From contig JAEZST010000010.1 in NCBI GenBank assembly GCA_023443865.1, positions 1 through 64,000 on the forward strand: a DNA stretch of 64,000 bases, in the 5' to 3' direction. Of the stretch, positions 24,433-32,605 are shown in pieces. The position numbers and the translations under genes were made by a program. The notes beneath the pieces were generated by a model. It was not told the origin of the DNA. It did no database searches and was given only the letters and a program-made list of their open reading frames with translations. The first letter of the stretch is position 1. Each line of letters starts with the position of its first letter. This DNA comes from Spirochaetota bacterium. Lineage in GTDB: Bacteria; Spirochaetota; Spirochaetia; Treponematales; Treponemataceae.

Positions 24433-25956
24433 ATGTCTGAGACCCTTTTGGAGATGAAGGACATCACCAAGGTTTTTCCGGGCGTAAAGGCGCTCGACGA
24501 CGTGAGTCTTCGCGTGGAAAAGGCGGAGATACACGCCCTCGTCGGCGAAAACGGCGCGGGAAAGTCGACGCTCATGAATATCTTGAGCGGTACCTATCCG
24601 CACGGGACCTACGAAGGCCAAATTTTGATGGACGGGCGCGAATGCGCGTTCAGCGATATCAAGCACAGCGAGCGGGCGGGGATAGTCATTATCCACCAGG
24701 AACTCGCGCTGAGCCCCTATCTCTCCATCGCCGAGAATATTTTCATCGGCAACGAAAAAGCCCGCCTTCAGGTTATCGACTGGGACGCAACCCGGGAAGA
24801 GGCGGTACGGCTCATGGCAATGCTGGGCCTGAAAGAGAACCCCAATACCCCCGTCGGAAAGCTCGGCGTGGGCAAACAGCAGATCATAGAGATCGCCAAG
24901 GCGCTTTCCAAGGACGTGCGGCTCCTCATTTTGGACGAGCCGACGGCGGCCCTGAACGAAAAGGACAGCGAGAACCTGCTCAAGCTGTTGCTTGAGCTCA
25001 AGGACCGAGGCATTTCCTCGGTTCTCATTTCCCATAAACTGAACGAAGTGGCGAAGGTCGCCGATTCCATCACGATTCTCCGGGACGGCAAGACCATAGA
25101 GACCCTGAAGGTGGGCGACGGGCCCATTTCCGAAGAGCGGATTATCCGGGGCATGGTCGGCCGCGAGATAACCGATATGTTCCCCAAGCGGACCAGCGCC
25201 GTGGGCGACGTGGTGTTCGAGGTGAAGGACTGGAACGTATTCCACCCTGACGATCCGGGCCGCAAGATGATAGACAACGCGAATTTCAAGGTGCGCGCCG
25301 GCGAGGTGATCGGCCTCGTGGGGCTCATGGGCGCCGGCCGAACGGAGCTGGCGATGAGCGTTTTCGGCCGTTCCTACGGGCGGAATATCTCGGGAGAGGC
25401 CTATATAGACGGCAAGAAGGCGGACCTGGGCACCATCCCCAAGGCAATCGCCAGGGGAATCGCCTACGTGACCGAGGACCGCAAGCAATACGGGCTCGTG
25501 CTGATCGACGACGTGCGGCACAACACGACCCTCGCGAAACTCGGCAAGGTCGCGAAGAATCTCGTGATCGACGAGCACGAGGAGGTGCGTGAGGCCGAGG
25601 AATACCGGAAGGCCCTCAACATCAAGACCCCGTCCATCCTCCAGCTCACGAACAACCTTTCGGGCGGCAACCAGCAAAAGGTCGTGCTTTCGAAGTGGCT
25701 GTTCACCGAGCCGAAGATCTTGATCCTCGACGAGCCAACCCGCGGAATCGACGTGGGCGCGAAGTACGAGATTTACACGATCATCAATCAGCTGGCCGCC
25801 CAGGGCATGGCCTGCGTTTTCATATCCTCGGAGATGCCCGAGGTAATCGGCATGAGCGATCGCCTGTACGTCATGAGCGAGGGCAGGATCACCGCGGAGC
25901 TGGACGGCAAAACCGCCACCCAGGAAGAAATCATGCGAAACATAATCCAGTCGTGA
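24433..25956 (+). CDS. gguA: Sugar ABC importer ATPase, tandem NBD
   Basis: The 507-residue protein has two ATP-binding domains in tandem. The first has Walker A GENGAGKST and a signature region LGVGKQQIIEIAKAL with LILDEPTAAL. The second has the degenerate P-loop GLMGAGRTE and signature LSGGNQQKVVLSKWL with LILDEPTRGID, as usual for sugar CUT2 ATPases. It energises uptake through GguB. The ATG at 24433 follows GAGGAAGG; the longer frame would translate through the attenuator and is rejected. Confidence 0.95.
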   Translation: MSETLLEMKDITKVFPGVKALDDVSLRVEKAEIHALVGENGAGKSTLMNILSGTYPHGTYEGQILMDGRECAFSDIKHSERAGIVIIHQELALSPYLSIAENIFIGNEKARLQVIDWDATREEAVRLMAMLGLKENPNTPVGKLGVGKQQIIEIAKALSKDVRLLILDEPTAALNEKDSENLLKLLLELKDRGISSVLISHKLNEVAKVADSITILRDGKTIETLKVGDGPISEERIIRGMVGREITDMFPKRTSAVGDVVFEVKDWNVFHPDDPGRKMIDNANFKVRAGEVIGLVGLMGAGRTELAMSVFGRSYGRNISGEAYIDGKKADLGTIPKAIARGIAYVTEDRKQYGLVLIDDVRHNTTLAKLGKVAKNLVIDEHEEVREAEEYRKALNIKTPSILQLTNNLSGGNQQKVVLSKWLFTEPKILILDEPTRGIDVGAKYEIYTIINQLAAQGMACVFISSEMPEVIGMSDRLYVMSEGRITAELDGKTATQEEIMRNIIQS

Positions 25957-25966
25957 GGGAAAGAAG

Positions 25967-27127
25967 ATGAACAACGTTTTTCAGATAATGAAGAAGAATT
26001 TCAGGCAGTACGGGATGCTGCTCGCCCTCGCGGCCGCGATGATCCTGTTCCAGATCACCACCGACGGCGTGCTCCTCAGGCCCGTCAACCTGACCAACCT
26101 GATCCTGCAGAACAGCTACATACTGATCCTGGCGATCGGCATGCTGCTCGCGATCCTGACGGGAAATATCGACTTGTCGGTGGGCTCCGTCGTGGCCTTC
26201 GTCGGCGCGATTTCGGCCACGCTCATGGTCGACCACGGCATACCCTCGGTGTACGCGATGGCCATCGCGCTCCTGATCGGCGGCGTTATCGGCGCCTGGC
26301 AGGGGTATTGGATCGCCTACGTGAAGATTCCGGCGTTTATCGTGACGCTGGCGGGCATGCTGATTTTCCGCGGCCTCGCCCTCGTCGTCCTTCAGGGGCA
26401 GTCGAAGGGCCCGTTTCCCCAGATGTTCCAATCCCTGTCCTCGGGGTTCATTCCCGATCCCTTCGGCGGCGATAAGCACCTCCTCACGATCCTGATCGGC
26501 TTGGTAATTTCCGTGGGAATCGCGATAAACGAGATCCATAAGCGACGCAAGCAGAAGATGTTCGATTTCGAGCTCTTGCCCCTGTGGGCCTTTCTCGTCA
26601 AGCTCGCCTTTCTCGTCGTGGCGGTGAACGCCTTTACCCTGGTGTTCGCCTCCTACAAGGGCATTCCGAACATTCTCGTGCTCCTGGCGGCGTTGATCGC
26701 GGTGTACCATTTCGTGACCGTACGCACGGTTCCCGGAAGGCATATTTACGCCTTGGGCGGAAACGCCAAGGCGGCGAAGCTTTCGGGTATCAAGACCGAG
26801 CGGGTGATGTTCTGGATTTACGTGAATATGGGCGTGATCTCGGCCCTGGCGGGCATGGTGTTCGCGGCCAGGCTTAACGTTGCCACGCCGAAGGCCGGCC
26901 AGAACTTCGAGCTCGACGCCATCGCGGCCTGTTACGTGGGCGGCGCCTCCACCACCGGCGGTATCGGCACGGTAATCGGCGCCATCGTCGGCGGCCTATT
27001 CATGGGCGTGCTCAATAACGGCATGTCCATCATGGGCGTGGGCATAGACTGGCAACAGGCGATCAAGGGCTTCGTTCTCCTCGGGGCGGTCGCCTTCGAC
27101 CTCTATTCCAAGGCTAAGAACCGGTAA
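25967..27127 (+). CDS. gguB: Sugar ABC importer permease
   Basis: The 386-residue permease has about 10 membrane segments, including the CUT2 hallmark GNIDLSVGSVVAF and GGASTTGGIGTVIGAIVGG near the C-terminus. It forms the channel for the sugar delivered by ChvE. The gene follows gguA by 10 bp with GAGGGAAAGA as ribosome site. It is longer than ribose-type RbsC permeases, as expected for GguB/XylH-like members. Confidence 0.95.
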   Translation: MNNVFQIMKKNFRQYGMLLALAAAMILFQITTDGVLLRPVNLTNLILQNSYILILAIGMLLAILTGNIDLSVGSVVAFVGAISATLMVDHGIPSVYAMAIALLIGGVIGAWQGYWIAYVKIPAFIVTLAGMLIFRGLALVVLQGQSKGPFPQMFQSLSSGFIPDPFGGDKHLLTILIGLVISVGIAINEIHKRRKQKMFDFELLPLWAFLVKLAFLVVAVNAFTLVFASYKGIPNILVLLAALIAVYHFVTVRTVPGRHIYALGGNAKAAKLSGIKTERVMFWIYVNMGVISALAGMVFAARLNVATPKAGQNFELDAIAACYVGGASTTGGIGTVIGAIVGGLFMGVLNNGMSIMGVGIDWQQAIKGFVLLGAVAFDLYSKAKNR

Positions 27128-27134
27128 GGCCGTA

Positions 27135-27174
27135 CCGGGCGCGGAGGGGTTCCGGGAAGCCCTTTCGCGCCCGG
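27135..27174 (+). terminator. Hairpin after the sugar importer operon
   Basis: A 9-bp perfect stem (ccgggcgcg at 27135-27143 with 27166-27174) follows gguB. No clean T tract follows, so it is only a possible terminator. Confidence 0.4.
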
Positions 27175-27191
27175 GGCCGACCGGTTTTGAT

Positions 27192-27220
27192 TTGACAGGT
27201 CCGGCCCCATATCCTAGGAT
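27192..27220 (+). promoter_or_regulatory. Promoter of a leaderless Crp/Fnr mRNA
   Basis: TTGACA (27192-27197), 17 bp, TAGGAT (27215-27220), then six bases and the ATG at 27227. The expected start coincides with the A of the ATG and no Shine-Dalgarno exists. Confidence 0.7.
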
Positions 27221-27226
27221 AGCGGC

Positions 27227-27925
27227 ATGATACTTCCCGGAAACATAAGCCTTTTCGAGGGAATTACCCCGGAGGAGAGCGCCGTATTGCTCGAGTGCGT
27301 AAGCGCGCGGGAGCGGCGCTTTTCCCGGGGCGAGACCGTAATCGCCGAGGGCGACCGCGTGGAGTCAATCGGCATAGTCGCCGCGGGAAGCGTTCGCGTA
27401 ACGCGGACCGACCTGGACGGCAACCGAATGATTATCGCGACTTTCGGCGCGGGCTCCCTGTTCGGGGAAAGCTTCGCCTGCGCCGGCGTTCCCCGGGCCC
27501 CGGTCTCGGTGGTCGCCGAAACGGACGTCGTGGCGGTCTTTCTCCCCTTCGCCCGCCTGTTGCGGCCCTGCGAATCTTCCTGCGGCTTTCACGCGCGGTT
27601 GATCGAAAACATGGTACGCATGCTGGCGCGCAAAAACCTCACGCTTAATTCCCGCATCGAGATCGCCGGCATGCGCTCCATCCGCGATAAGGTGCGGGGT
27701 TACGTGGCGGCCCTCGCGCGGGAGCGGGGCCTTTCCCGCGCCGAGGCGCCGGGCGGGGAGGGACAGGCGCCTCGGCGCTCGATGACCGTGGACGTGCCCT
27801 TCTCGCGCGGCGAGTTGGCGGACTACCTGTGCGTGGACCGGAGCGCGCTTTCCCGGGAATTGGGAAGGATGCGCGACGAGGGAATCTTGGATTTGGCGGG
27901 CCGACGGCTCACAATATTTGATTGA
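27227..27925 (+). CDS. Crp/Fnr-family transcriptional regulator
   Basis: The 232-residue protein has a cyclic-nucleotide-binding-type beta barrel (about residues 10-120) and a Crp-type helix-turn-helix near the C-terminus (FSRGELADYLCVDRSALSRELGRM). The N-terminal Fe-S cysteines of Fnr are missing; two cysteines in PCESSCGF occur in the middle. An extended segment around residues 168-185 (EAPGGEGQAPRR) interrupts the usual domain junction. The effector is unknown. The mRNA is probably leaderless. It is followed 32 bp later by the EAL protein gene, which has its own promoter. Confidence 0.9.
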   Translation: MILPGNISLFEGITPEESAVLLECVSARERRFSRGETVIAEGDRVESIGIVAAGSVRVTRTDLDGNRMIIATFGAGSLFGESFACAGVPRAPVSVVAETDVVAVFLPFARLLRPCESSCGFHARLIENMVRMLARKNLTLNSRIEIAGMRSIRDKVRGYVAALARERGLSRAEAPGGEGQAPRRSMTVDVPFSRGELADYLCVDRSALSRELGRMRDEGILDLAGRRLTIFD

Positions 27926-27951
27926 CTTTTTTACGGGCAAACCGATAGTAT
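27922..27951 (+). promoter_or_regulatory. Promoter of a leaderless EAL-protein mRNA
   Basis: TTGACT (27922-27927), 18 bp, TAGTAT (27946-27951), six bases, then ATG at 27958. There is no ribosome binding site. Confidence 0.6.
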
Positions 27952-27957
27952 TTATAT

Positions 27958-29805
27958 ATGTTGGATCTTCGCTTTCGCAAAGTCGGCCTTGGGGCCTTTG
28001 ATTATAAGCGTACCCCCTGGTTTCAGACGATTCTGAGCGAGGCGAGGGACTACAAAAAAACGCTTCTTTATTTCGTTTTTCCCGCCGTCGCCGCCATTCC
28101 GCCCCTTCTTGAGGCGGTGATTTCCCTGGTCTACGGCCACGCGTTTCCCCTGTATTGCCTCGCGCCGCTCCTTGTTTCCCTTATCCAGGTCGCGGCGATT
28201 CGGCTTATCGGGAAGGTGGAGTTCTTTTCGTGGCTTTCGATGGCCTTCCTTGCGGTGGCCTTCGTCTTGTCCGCGTACGTCGATCGCGGCTTGTCGGTCG
28301 TGGCCCTGGTGATGGTCTTTCTGCCCGTTTTCTGCCTGCAACTGCACGGTTCAAGGCGGGGGTCATTCTTCTACGGCGGGTTATCGCTCGCCTTCGTCCT
28401 GACGTGGGGTTTTGCCTCGCTGGGGCTCTTGCCGCCCTGGAAAACCTACCTGGGCCCCGTTTCCTTCGTTGCCCTCGCGGTCGGCAGCGCGCTTCTGTAT
28501 TTTTTTTCCCTGTTTGCCGAACGGAGGCAGGAAAACCTGGTGGGAAAGCTCACCGACCTGATGGTGTTCTCCCCGTCCACGGGATTGCCGAATCGCGAGG
28601 TGCTTACCTTCAGCCTCGACCCGACGCTCCACTACGTGTTCGCCATTATTAAAATCGAGAACTTCAGCGATCTCGTGGCGCTCTTCGGGTACGAATTTTC
28701 GGATACCATTTCCCAATTCGCATCCCAACAGCTTTCCAAGCACGAAATTCGGTACGGGTACCGGACCTATCAGCTCAAGTACAACGAATACGGCGTTTTG
28801 ATCCTGCGCGACGGGCCGACTTCCACGGTAAACGCGATCCAGCTCCTGGACGAAATCGTGCGTGCCCTGGACTTGGAGGCCCTTCCCTGGGAACAAGACC
28901 GCATTCGCCTGGTATACCGGGTTGGCGGAACGTCCATTTCGCCGGGAGACACGCGAAGCCCCCTTTCCATGGCGGATATCGCCCTGAAACGCGCCGAGCA
29001 CAGCCAGTCGGTCATAACCGTCTTCACCGACGACACCCATGAGCGGGAAACTTCCTATAATTACGTGATGCGGTTCTCGGACTTGGTTACCAACCGCGAG
29101 AACGGCACCTTCCGCGCGGTGTTCCAGCCGATCTACAAGGCCGACGGTTCCGGCATATCCTGGTACGAGGCCTTGCTCCGGATAAAGAAGCCGGACGGAA
29201 CCTTCTCCTCGATCTATCCCTACCTTGAGGTAGCCCGTTCGACCGGCTTTTACCATTACCTTACCGAGTTTATCCTGAGAAAGTCCGCCGAGGCGATTCT
29301 CGAATTCGATATAAACGTTTCGGTGAACATTTCCATCGCCGATATCGTTCGCAGCGACTTTATCGCCTTGGTGGAAGAAATTCACCACATGATCCGCGAT
29401 CGGGCGGGGCGCATCATCTTCGAGATTCTCGAGAGCGACGAGTTGGTGGAACTGGATAAATGCGTTTGGTTTATCGACTACGTTTCCCGCTTCGGGTTTC
29501 GCATCGCGATTGACGATTTCGGTTCGGGCTACTCGAACTATATCAATCTGCTGAACCTGCCCATCGATATCGTCAAGATAGACGGATCGCTGATCCGCCG
29601 AATACGGTCCGACGAGAACGCGAAAACCCTGGTGGAGGGGATAGTCCACTTTTGCAAGAAGACCAACAAGCAGACCGTGGCCGAATTCGTCGAGGACGAC
29701 GAGGTATACGATTCGCTGCAAAACCTCAATATCGACTATTTCCAGGGCTACTACTTTTCCCGGCCCAAGCCCCTGTCAGGCCCCTCCGAGGTGGGCGACG
29801 CCTAG
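27958..29805 (+). CDS. Membrane EAL-domain protein with degenerate GGDEF domain
   Basis: The 615-residue protein has five or six membrane segments (about residues 35-190), a GGDEF-like domain (about 200-360) and an EAL domain (about 385-600). The GGDEF signature is replaced by YNEYG, so cyclase activity is unlikely. The EAL domain keeps the catalytic set: EALLR, NISIAD, FEILESDE, DDFGSGYSN, KIDGSLI, and AEFVED in place of AEGVE, then QGYYFSRP. It probably hydrolyses c-di-GMP at the membrane. It is convergent with the diguanylate cyclase gene 12 bp away, an opposing pair. Confidence 0.92.
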   Translation: MLDLRFRKVGLGAFDYKRTPWFQTILSEARDYKKTLLYFVFPAVAAIPPLLEAVISLVYGHAFPLYCLAPLLVSLIQVAAIRLIGKVEFFSWLSMAFLAVAFVLSAYVDRGLSVVALVMVFLPVFCLQLHGSRRGSFFYGGLSLAFVLTWGFASLGLLPPWKTYLGPVSFVALAVGSALLYFFSLFAERRQENLVGKLTDLMVFSPSTGLPNREVLTFSLDPTLHYVFAIIKIENFSDLVALFGYEFSDTISQFASQQLSKHEIRYGYRTYQLKYNEYGVLILRDGPTSTVNAIQLLDEIVRALDLEALPWEQDRIRLVYRVGGTSISPGDTRSPLSMADIALKRAEHSQSVITVFTDDTHERETSYNYVMRFSDLVTNRENGTFRAVFQPIYKADGSGISWYEALLRIKKPDGTFSSIYPYLEVARSTGFYHYLTEFILRKSAEAILEFDINVSVNISIADIVRSDFIALVEEIHHMIRDRAGRIIFEILESDELVELDKCVWFIDYVSRFGFRIAIDDFGSGYSNYINLLNLPIDIVKIDGSLIRRIRSDENAKTLVEGIVHFCKKTNKQTVAEFVEDDEVYDSLQNLNIDYFQGYYFSRPKPLSGPSEVGDA

Positions 29806-29817
29806 GGCCGGAACGCC

Positions 29818-30834
29818 TTAACCGGCAGGCGAGCCTTCCGTCCGGTTTCTCCCGTTTCTCTTCGCCGCGTAGAGGTTCTCGTCGGCGGTTTTCATGAGCC
29901 TGTCCATTTCCCCGGCGGCGTTTCCCGCGTGGGTAATCCAGGCGAAGCCCACGCTGACGGTGATCGGAACGGGTATTTCGCCGTCCGATTCCACGGCCTT
30001 ACGGAGTTTTTCGGCCGCCTCCCGAGCGCCTTGCGCGCCCGTCTCGGGTAGGAATACCGTGAACTCTTCCCCCCCAAACCGCCCCGCGGCGTCGGATATC
30101 CGCAGGTGACCCGAAACGATCGCGCCCAGCCGGGACAAGACCGCATCCCCTACCATGTGCCCGTGCGTATCGTTCACTGCCTTGAAACGGTCAATATCGA
30201 TCATAAGAAAGCCCGATTCTCCGCCGCTTCTGCCGATCAGCGCCGCGAGCGGGACGGTTCTCCCGATAAAGCCCCGGCGGTTCAGGAGTCCGGTCAGGTA
30301 ATCGCGCTGCGCTTGTTCCGTCAGGAGGGAATTCTGCTTCCAAAACTGGAAGATACGATCGATCATCGGGGACAGTTCGGAGGCTATGCCGCTCTCGCGG
30401 ATCCGGTCCGAGAAATGGCGGATATGGGCCTCGTAGTTTATCTTACGCGCGTCATCCGGTTTTAAAAGGCCGAAAAGGGAAAACAGGTGGATAAAGGCCG
30501 TGTCGAGCATTCCCAATTCGAGGGTGCAGGTGTCGGCGAACATCTCTCGGAGGGCGATCCCTTCGCGGGAACGGGCGAGGAGAGCCTCGGCCTGGCTTGA
30601 GAGCTCCTCAAGCCTTTTGAGCGCCTCGTCGTAATCCTCGATATAGGATTCCATGGTTGGCCTGTCGACGAATCGGCCCAGCCACCGCCACGCGGCGGCG
30701 TGCTCCCGTTCCTCTTCGGCCAGCTGAAGCCAAAACCCGGCAAGGTCGCCCGATTCCGGCTTTCGGGCGTACGCCGCGTATATCGTCTCGGCCATGGCGT
30801 CGATCCGCGCGCAGATTTCCAAAACTTTATCCAT
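29818..30834 (-). CDS. Diguanylate cyclase with a possible ferritin-like N-terminal sensor
   Basis: The 338-residue cytoplasmic protein ends in a GGDEF domain (about residues 175-330) with an intact active site GRFGGEEF near residue 254 and an inhibitory RxxD site (RISD) five residues earlier, so it should make c-di-GMP and be feedback controlled. The first 160 residues are helical and carry EEEREHAAAW near residue 45 plus CTLELGML and YEAHIRHF further on, which resembles the ExxH pattern of ferritin or rubrerythrin diiron sites. A metal, oxygen or peroxide sensor is inferred, not shown. The gene appears leaderless. Confidence 0.88.
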   Translation of the reverse strand: MDKVLEICARIDAMAETIYAAYARKPESGDLAGFWLQLAEEEREHAAAWRWLGRFVDRPTMESYIEDYDEALKRLEELSSQAEALLARSREGIALREMFADTCTLELGMLDTAFIHLFSLFGLLKPDDARKINYEAHIRHFSDRIRESGIASELSPMIDRIFQFWKQNSLLTEQAQRDYLTGLLNRRGFIGRTVPLAALIGRSGGESGFLMIDIDRFKAVNDTHGHMVGDAVLSRLGAIVSGHLRISDAAGRFGGEEFTVFLPETGAQGAREAAEKLRKAVESDGEIPVPITVSVGFAWITHAGNAAGEMDRLMKTADENLYAAKRNGRNRTEGSPAG

Positions 30835-30840
30835 AGGACG

Positions 30841-30869
30841 AGTATATAAAAGAACGCGCCGCGTGTCAG
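30841..30869 (-). promoter_or_regulatory. Promoter of a leaderless diguanylate cyclase mRNA
   Basis: CTGACA (30869-30864), 17 bp, TATACT (30846-30841), six bases, then ATG (30834). No Shine-Dalgarno is present. Confidence 0.7.
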
Positions 30870-30891
30870 TCGCCGGCGGTTTCCGCGGCCG

Positions 30892-32514
30892 TTATTTTCC
30901 GAGAAGGGCCCGCGCGCAGGCGGCGGCGCATTTTTCCCCGTCCATGGCGGAGGACACGATGCCTCCCGCGTAGCCCGCGCCCTCTCCCGCGGGATAGAGG
31001 CCGGGAAGGGTCGCGCACTCGAGGCTGTCGCCGTCGCGAAGGATCCGTACCGGCGAGGAGGTTCTCGTTTCCGCCGCGACCAGGATCGCTTCCGGACAGA
31101 CGAAGCCGCGCATGGACCGGTCAAAATCGCGGAAGGCTTCCGCGAGCCGCCCCGCGATCCTGGCGGGGAGCCATTCGTCCAGCCGAGAGGGCACGACGCC
31201 GGGGCTGTACGAGCATTCCGGGAGCGATTCCGAGGCCCGTCGCGCGAGAAAGTCGGTCATGCGCTGGGCCGGCGCCCGTTGGCCCGAGCCGTGGCTTTTG
31301 GCCTCGCTTTCGAGGCTTTTCCGCCAGCGAAGGCCGGCGAGTCGGCCGTAGCGCCCGTATTCGCTCGGCAGGTCTTCCGGCCTCGTTTCCACCACGAAGG
31401 CGGCGTTGGACCATCGTCCGTTCCTCCCGGAACTGGACATGCCGTTCACGACGATCCCGCCGTCGTCGCTGGCGGAGGGCACGATGAGGCCGCCGGGGCA
31501 CATGCAAAAGGAATAGACCCCTCGCCCGTCTTCCTGCGCCACGAGGCGGTATTCCGCAGCCGGCATGTTTTTTGCCCCCCGCTCGCCGTGATACTGAATC
31601 GCGTCGATCAGGGCGCGCGGGTGCTCGACGCGAACCCCGACCGCGAAGGTTTTTGCCTCCAGGGGCGTGCCGAAGCGCTCTTCCCTTCCCTCGGCATCCC
31701 GGGCGAGGCCGGCCTCCAGGTACTCGTATACGTCGTCGGCGGAATGCCCCGTCGCGAGGATTACCGCGTCGCCGCGTATCTCGGACTCCGCCCCTTCCGT
31801 GTGAGAGGAAGGCTTGACCGTAATGCCCCGTACCGTGCCTCCTTCGAGGATCAATCCGGTAAAGCGGGCGTTGAAGCGGAATTCGCCGCCGCGGGAAACG
31901 ATGGTTTCCCGGATGGCGTTAATAATGCGGGGAAGCCGGTCGCTGCCCACGTGGGGGTGCGAGTCCGTCAATATGCGGGGGTCGGCGCCGTGGGCGCCCA
32001 GAATGGCCAGGATACGGCCGATGTCGCCCCGCTTATTCGAGCGGGTATAGAGCTTTCCGTCGGAAAAGGTTCCCGCGCCGCCCTCGCCGAAACAGTAGTT
32101 TGAATCGCCGTTAACCCTGCCGGTTCGGGTGATTTCGGCGATATCGCGCTTGCGTTGCCCCGTCGGTTCGCCCCGCTCGATCACGATGGGAGTGATGCCG
32201 TCTTCCAGGAGCCGAAGCGCGGCAAAAAGCCCGGCCGGGCCGGAACCGACGATTATCGCCCGTTTGGCCGGATTGGCGGGCAGCCATTCGGGAACGGTTG
32301 GCGCGCCGGGTTTTTCGCCGATATAGACCGTATGGCGAAGCACCACGGCTATCTTGCCCTTTCTCGCGTCTATTGATTTCTTTTTTAGAACCCAAGAATC
32401 GATCTCGGCGGGATTATATCCCGCGTCTTGAATCTCCCGTTCGATTCGCGCGCGAATGAGTTTTTCGTCGTTCTCTTGCCCCGGCAGAAGCCGGATCGTC
32501 GTTTCATACTGCAT
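30892..32514 (-). CDS. FAD-dependent dehydrogenase (COG2509 type)
   Basis: The 540-residue flavoprotein has a small N-terminal domain of about 85 residues, then the dinucleotide-binding motif IIVGSGPAGLFAALRL and a second-site motif VERGEPTGQRKRDI. CFGEGGAGTFSDGKLYTR and the C-terminal GLYPAGEGAGYAGGI are hallmarks of this uncharacterised dehydrogenase family. The substrate is unknown. I place the start at the ATG 32514 because the upstream frame covers the promoter of the divergent LacI gene. TATACT lies 8 nt before it, so its message is also nearly leaderless. Confidence 0.88.
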   Translation of the reverse strand: MQYETTIRLLPGQENDEKLIRARIEREIQDAGYNPAEIDSWVLKKKSIDARKGKIAVVLRHTVYIGEKPGAPTVPEWLPANPAKRAIIVGSGPAGLFAALRLLEDGITPIVIERGEPTGQRKRDIAEITRTGRVNGDSNYCFGEGGAGTFSDGKLYTRSNKRGDIGRILAILGAHGADPRILTDSHPHVGSDRLPRIINAIRETIVSRGGEFRFNARFTGLILEGGTVRGITVKPSSHTEGAESEIRGDAVILATGHSADDVYEYLEAGLARDAEGREERFGTPLEAKTFAVGVRVEHPRALIDAIQYHGERGAKNMPAAEYRLVAQEDGRGVYSFCMCPGGLIVPSASDDGGIVVNGMSSSGRNGRWSNAAFVVETRPEDLPSEYGRYGRLAGLRWRKSLESEAKSHGSGQRAPAQRMTDFLARRASESLPECSYSPGVVPSRLDEWLPARIAGRLAEAFRDFDRSMRGFVCPEAILVAAETRTSSPVRILRDGDSLECATLPGLYPAGEGAGYAGGIVSSAMDGEKCAAACARALLGK

Positions 32515-32522
32515 CGTCACGG

Positions 32523-32528
32523 AGTATA
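32523..32528 (-). promoter_or_regulatory. -10 box of the FAD-dehydrogenase gene
   Basis: TATACT (32528-32523) ends 8 nt before the ATG at 32514. A convincing -35 box is not visible. Confidence 0.4.
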
Positions 32529-32549
32529 ACGAATTTACGCTTTTCCTGC

Positions 32550-32590
32550 TTGACCGAAACGCGTTTCTGGCAGTATTGTGTACGTACACA
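32550..32590 (+). promoter_or_regulatory. Promoter and perfect LacI-type operator
   Basis: TTGACC (32550-32555), 18 bp, TATTGT (32574-32579). The 14-bp perfect palindrome tgtgtacgtacaca (32577-32590) overlaps the -10 and start. It matches the near-palindrome before the LacI gene at 11993, implying autoregulation and possible cross-talk between the paralogues. Confidence 0.75.
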
Positions 32591-32605
32591 CATTAGGGGG
32601 AAAAG

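Noticed and set aside
24268..25974. Long antisense frame opposite gguA
   Set aside because: It mirrors a certain ABC ATPase gene; long antisense frames are common in GC-rich DNA and it shows no family motif.
28381..29721. 446-codon antisense frame opposite the EAL gene
   Set aside because: The plus strand encodes recognised EAL motifs; the antisense frame is a codon-bias artefact.
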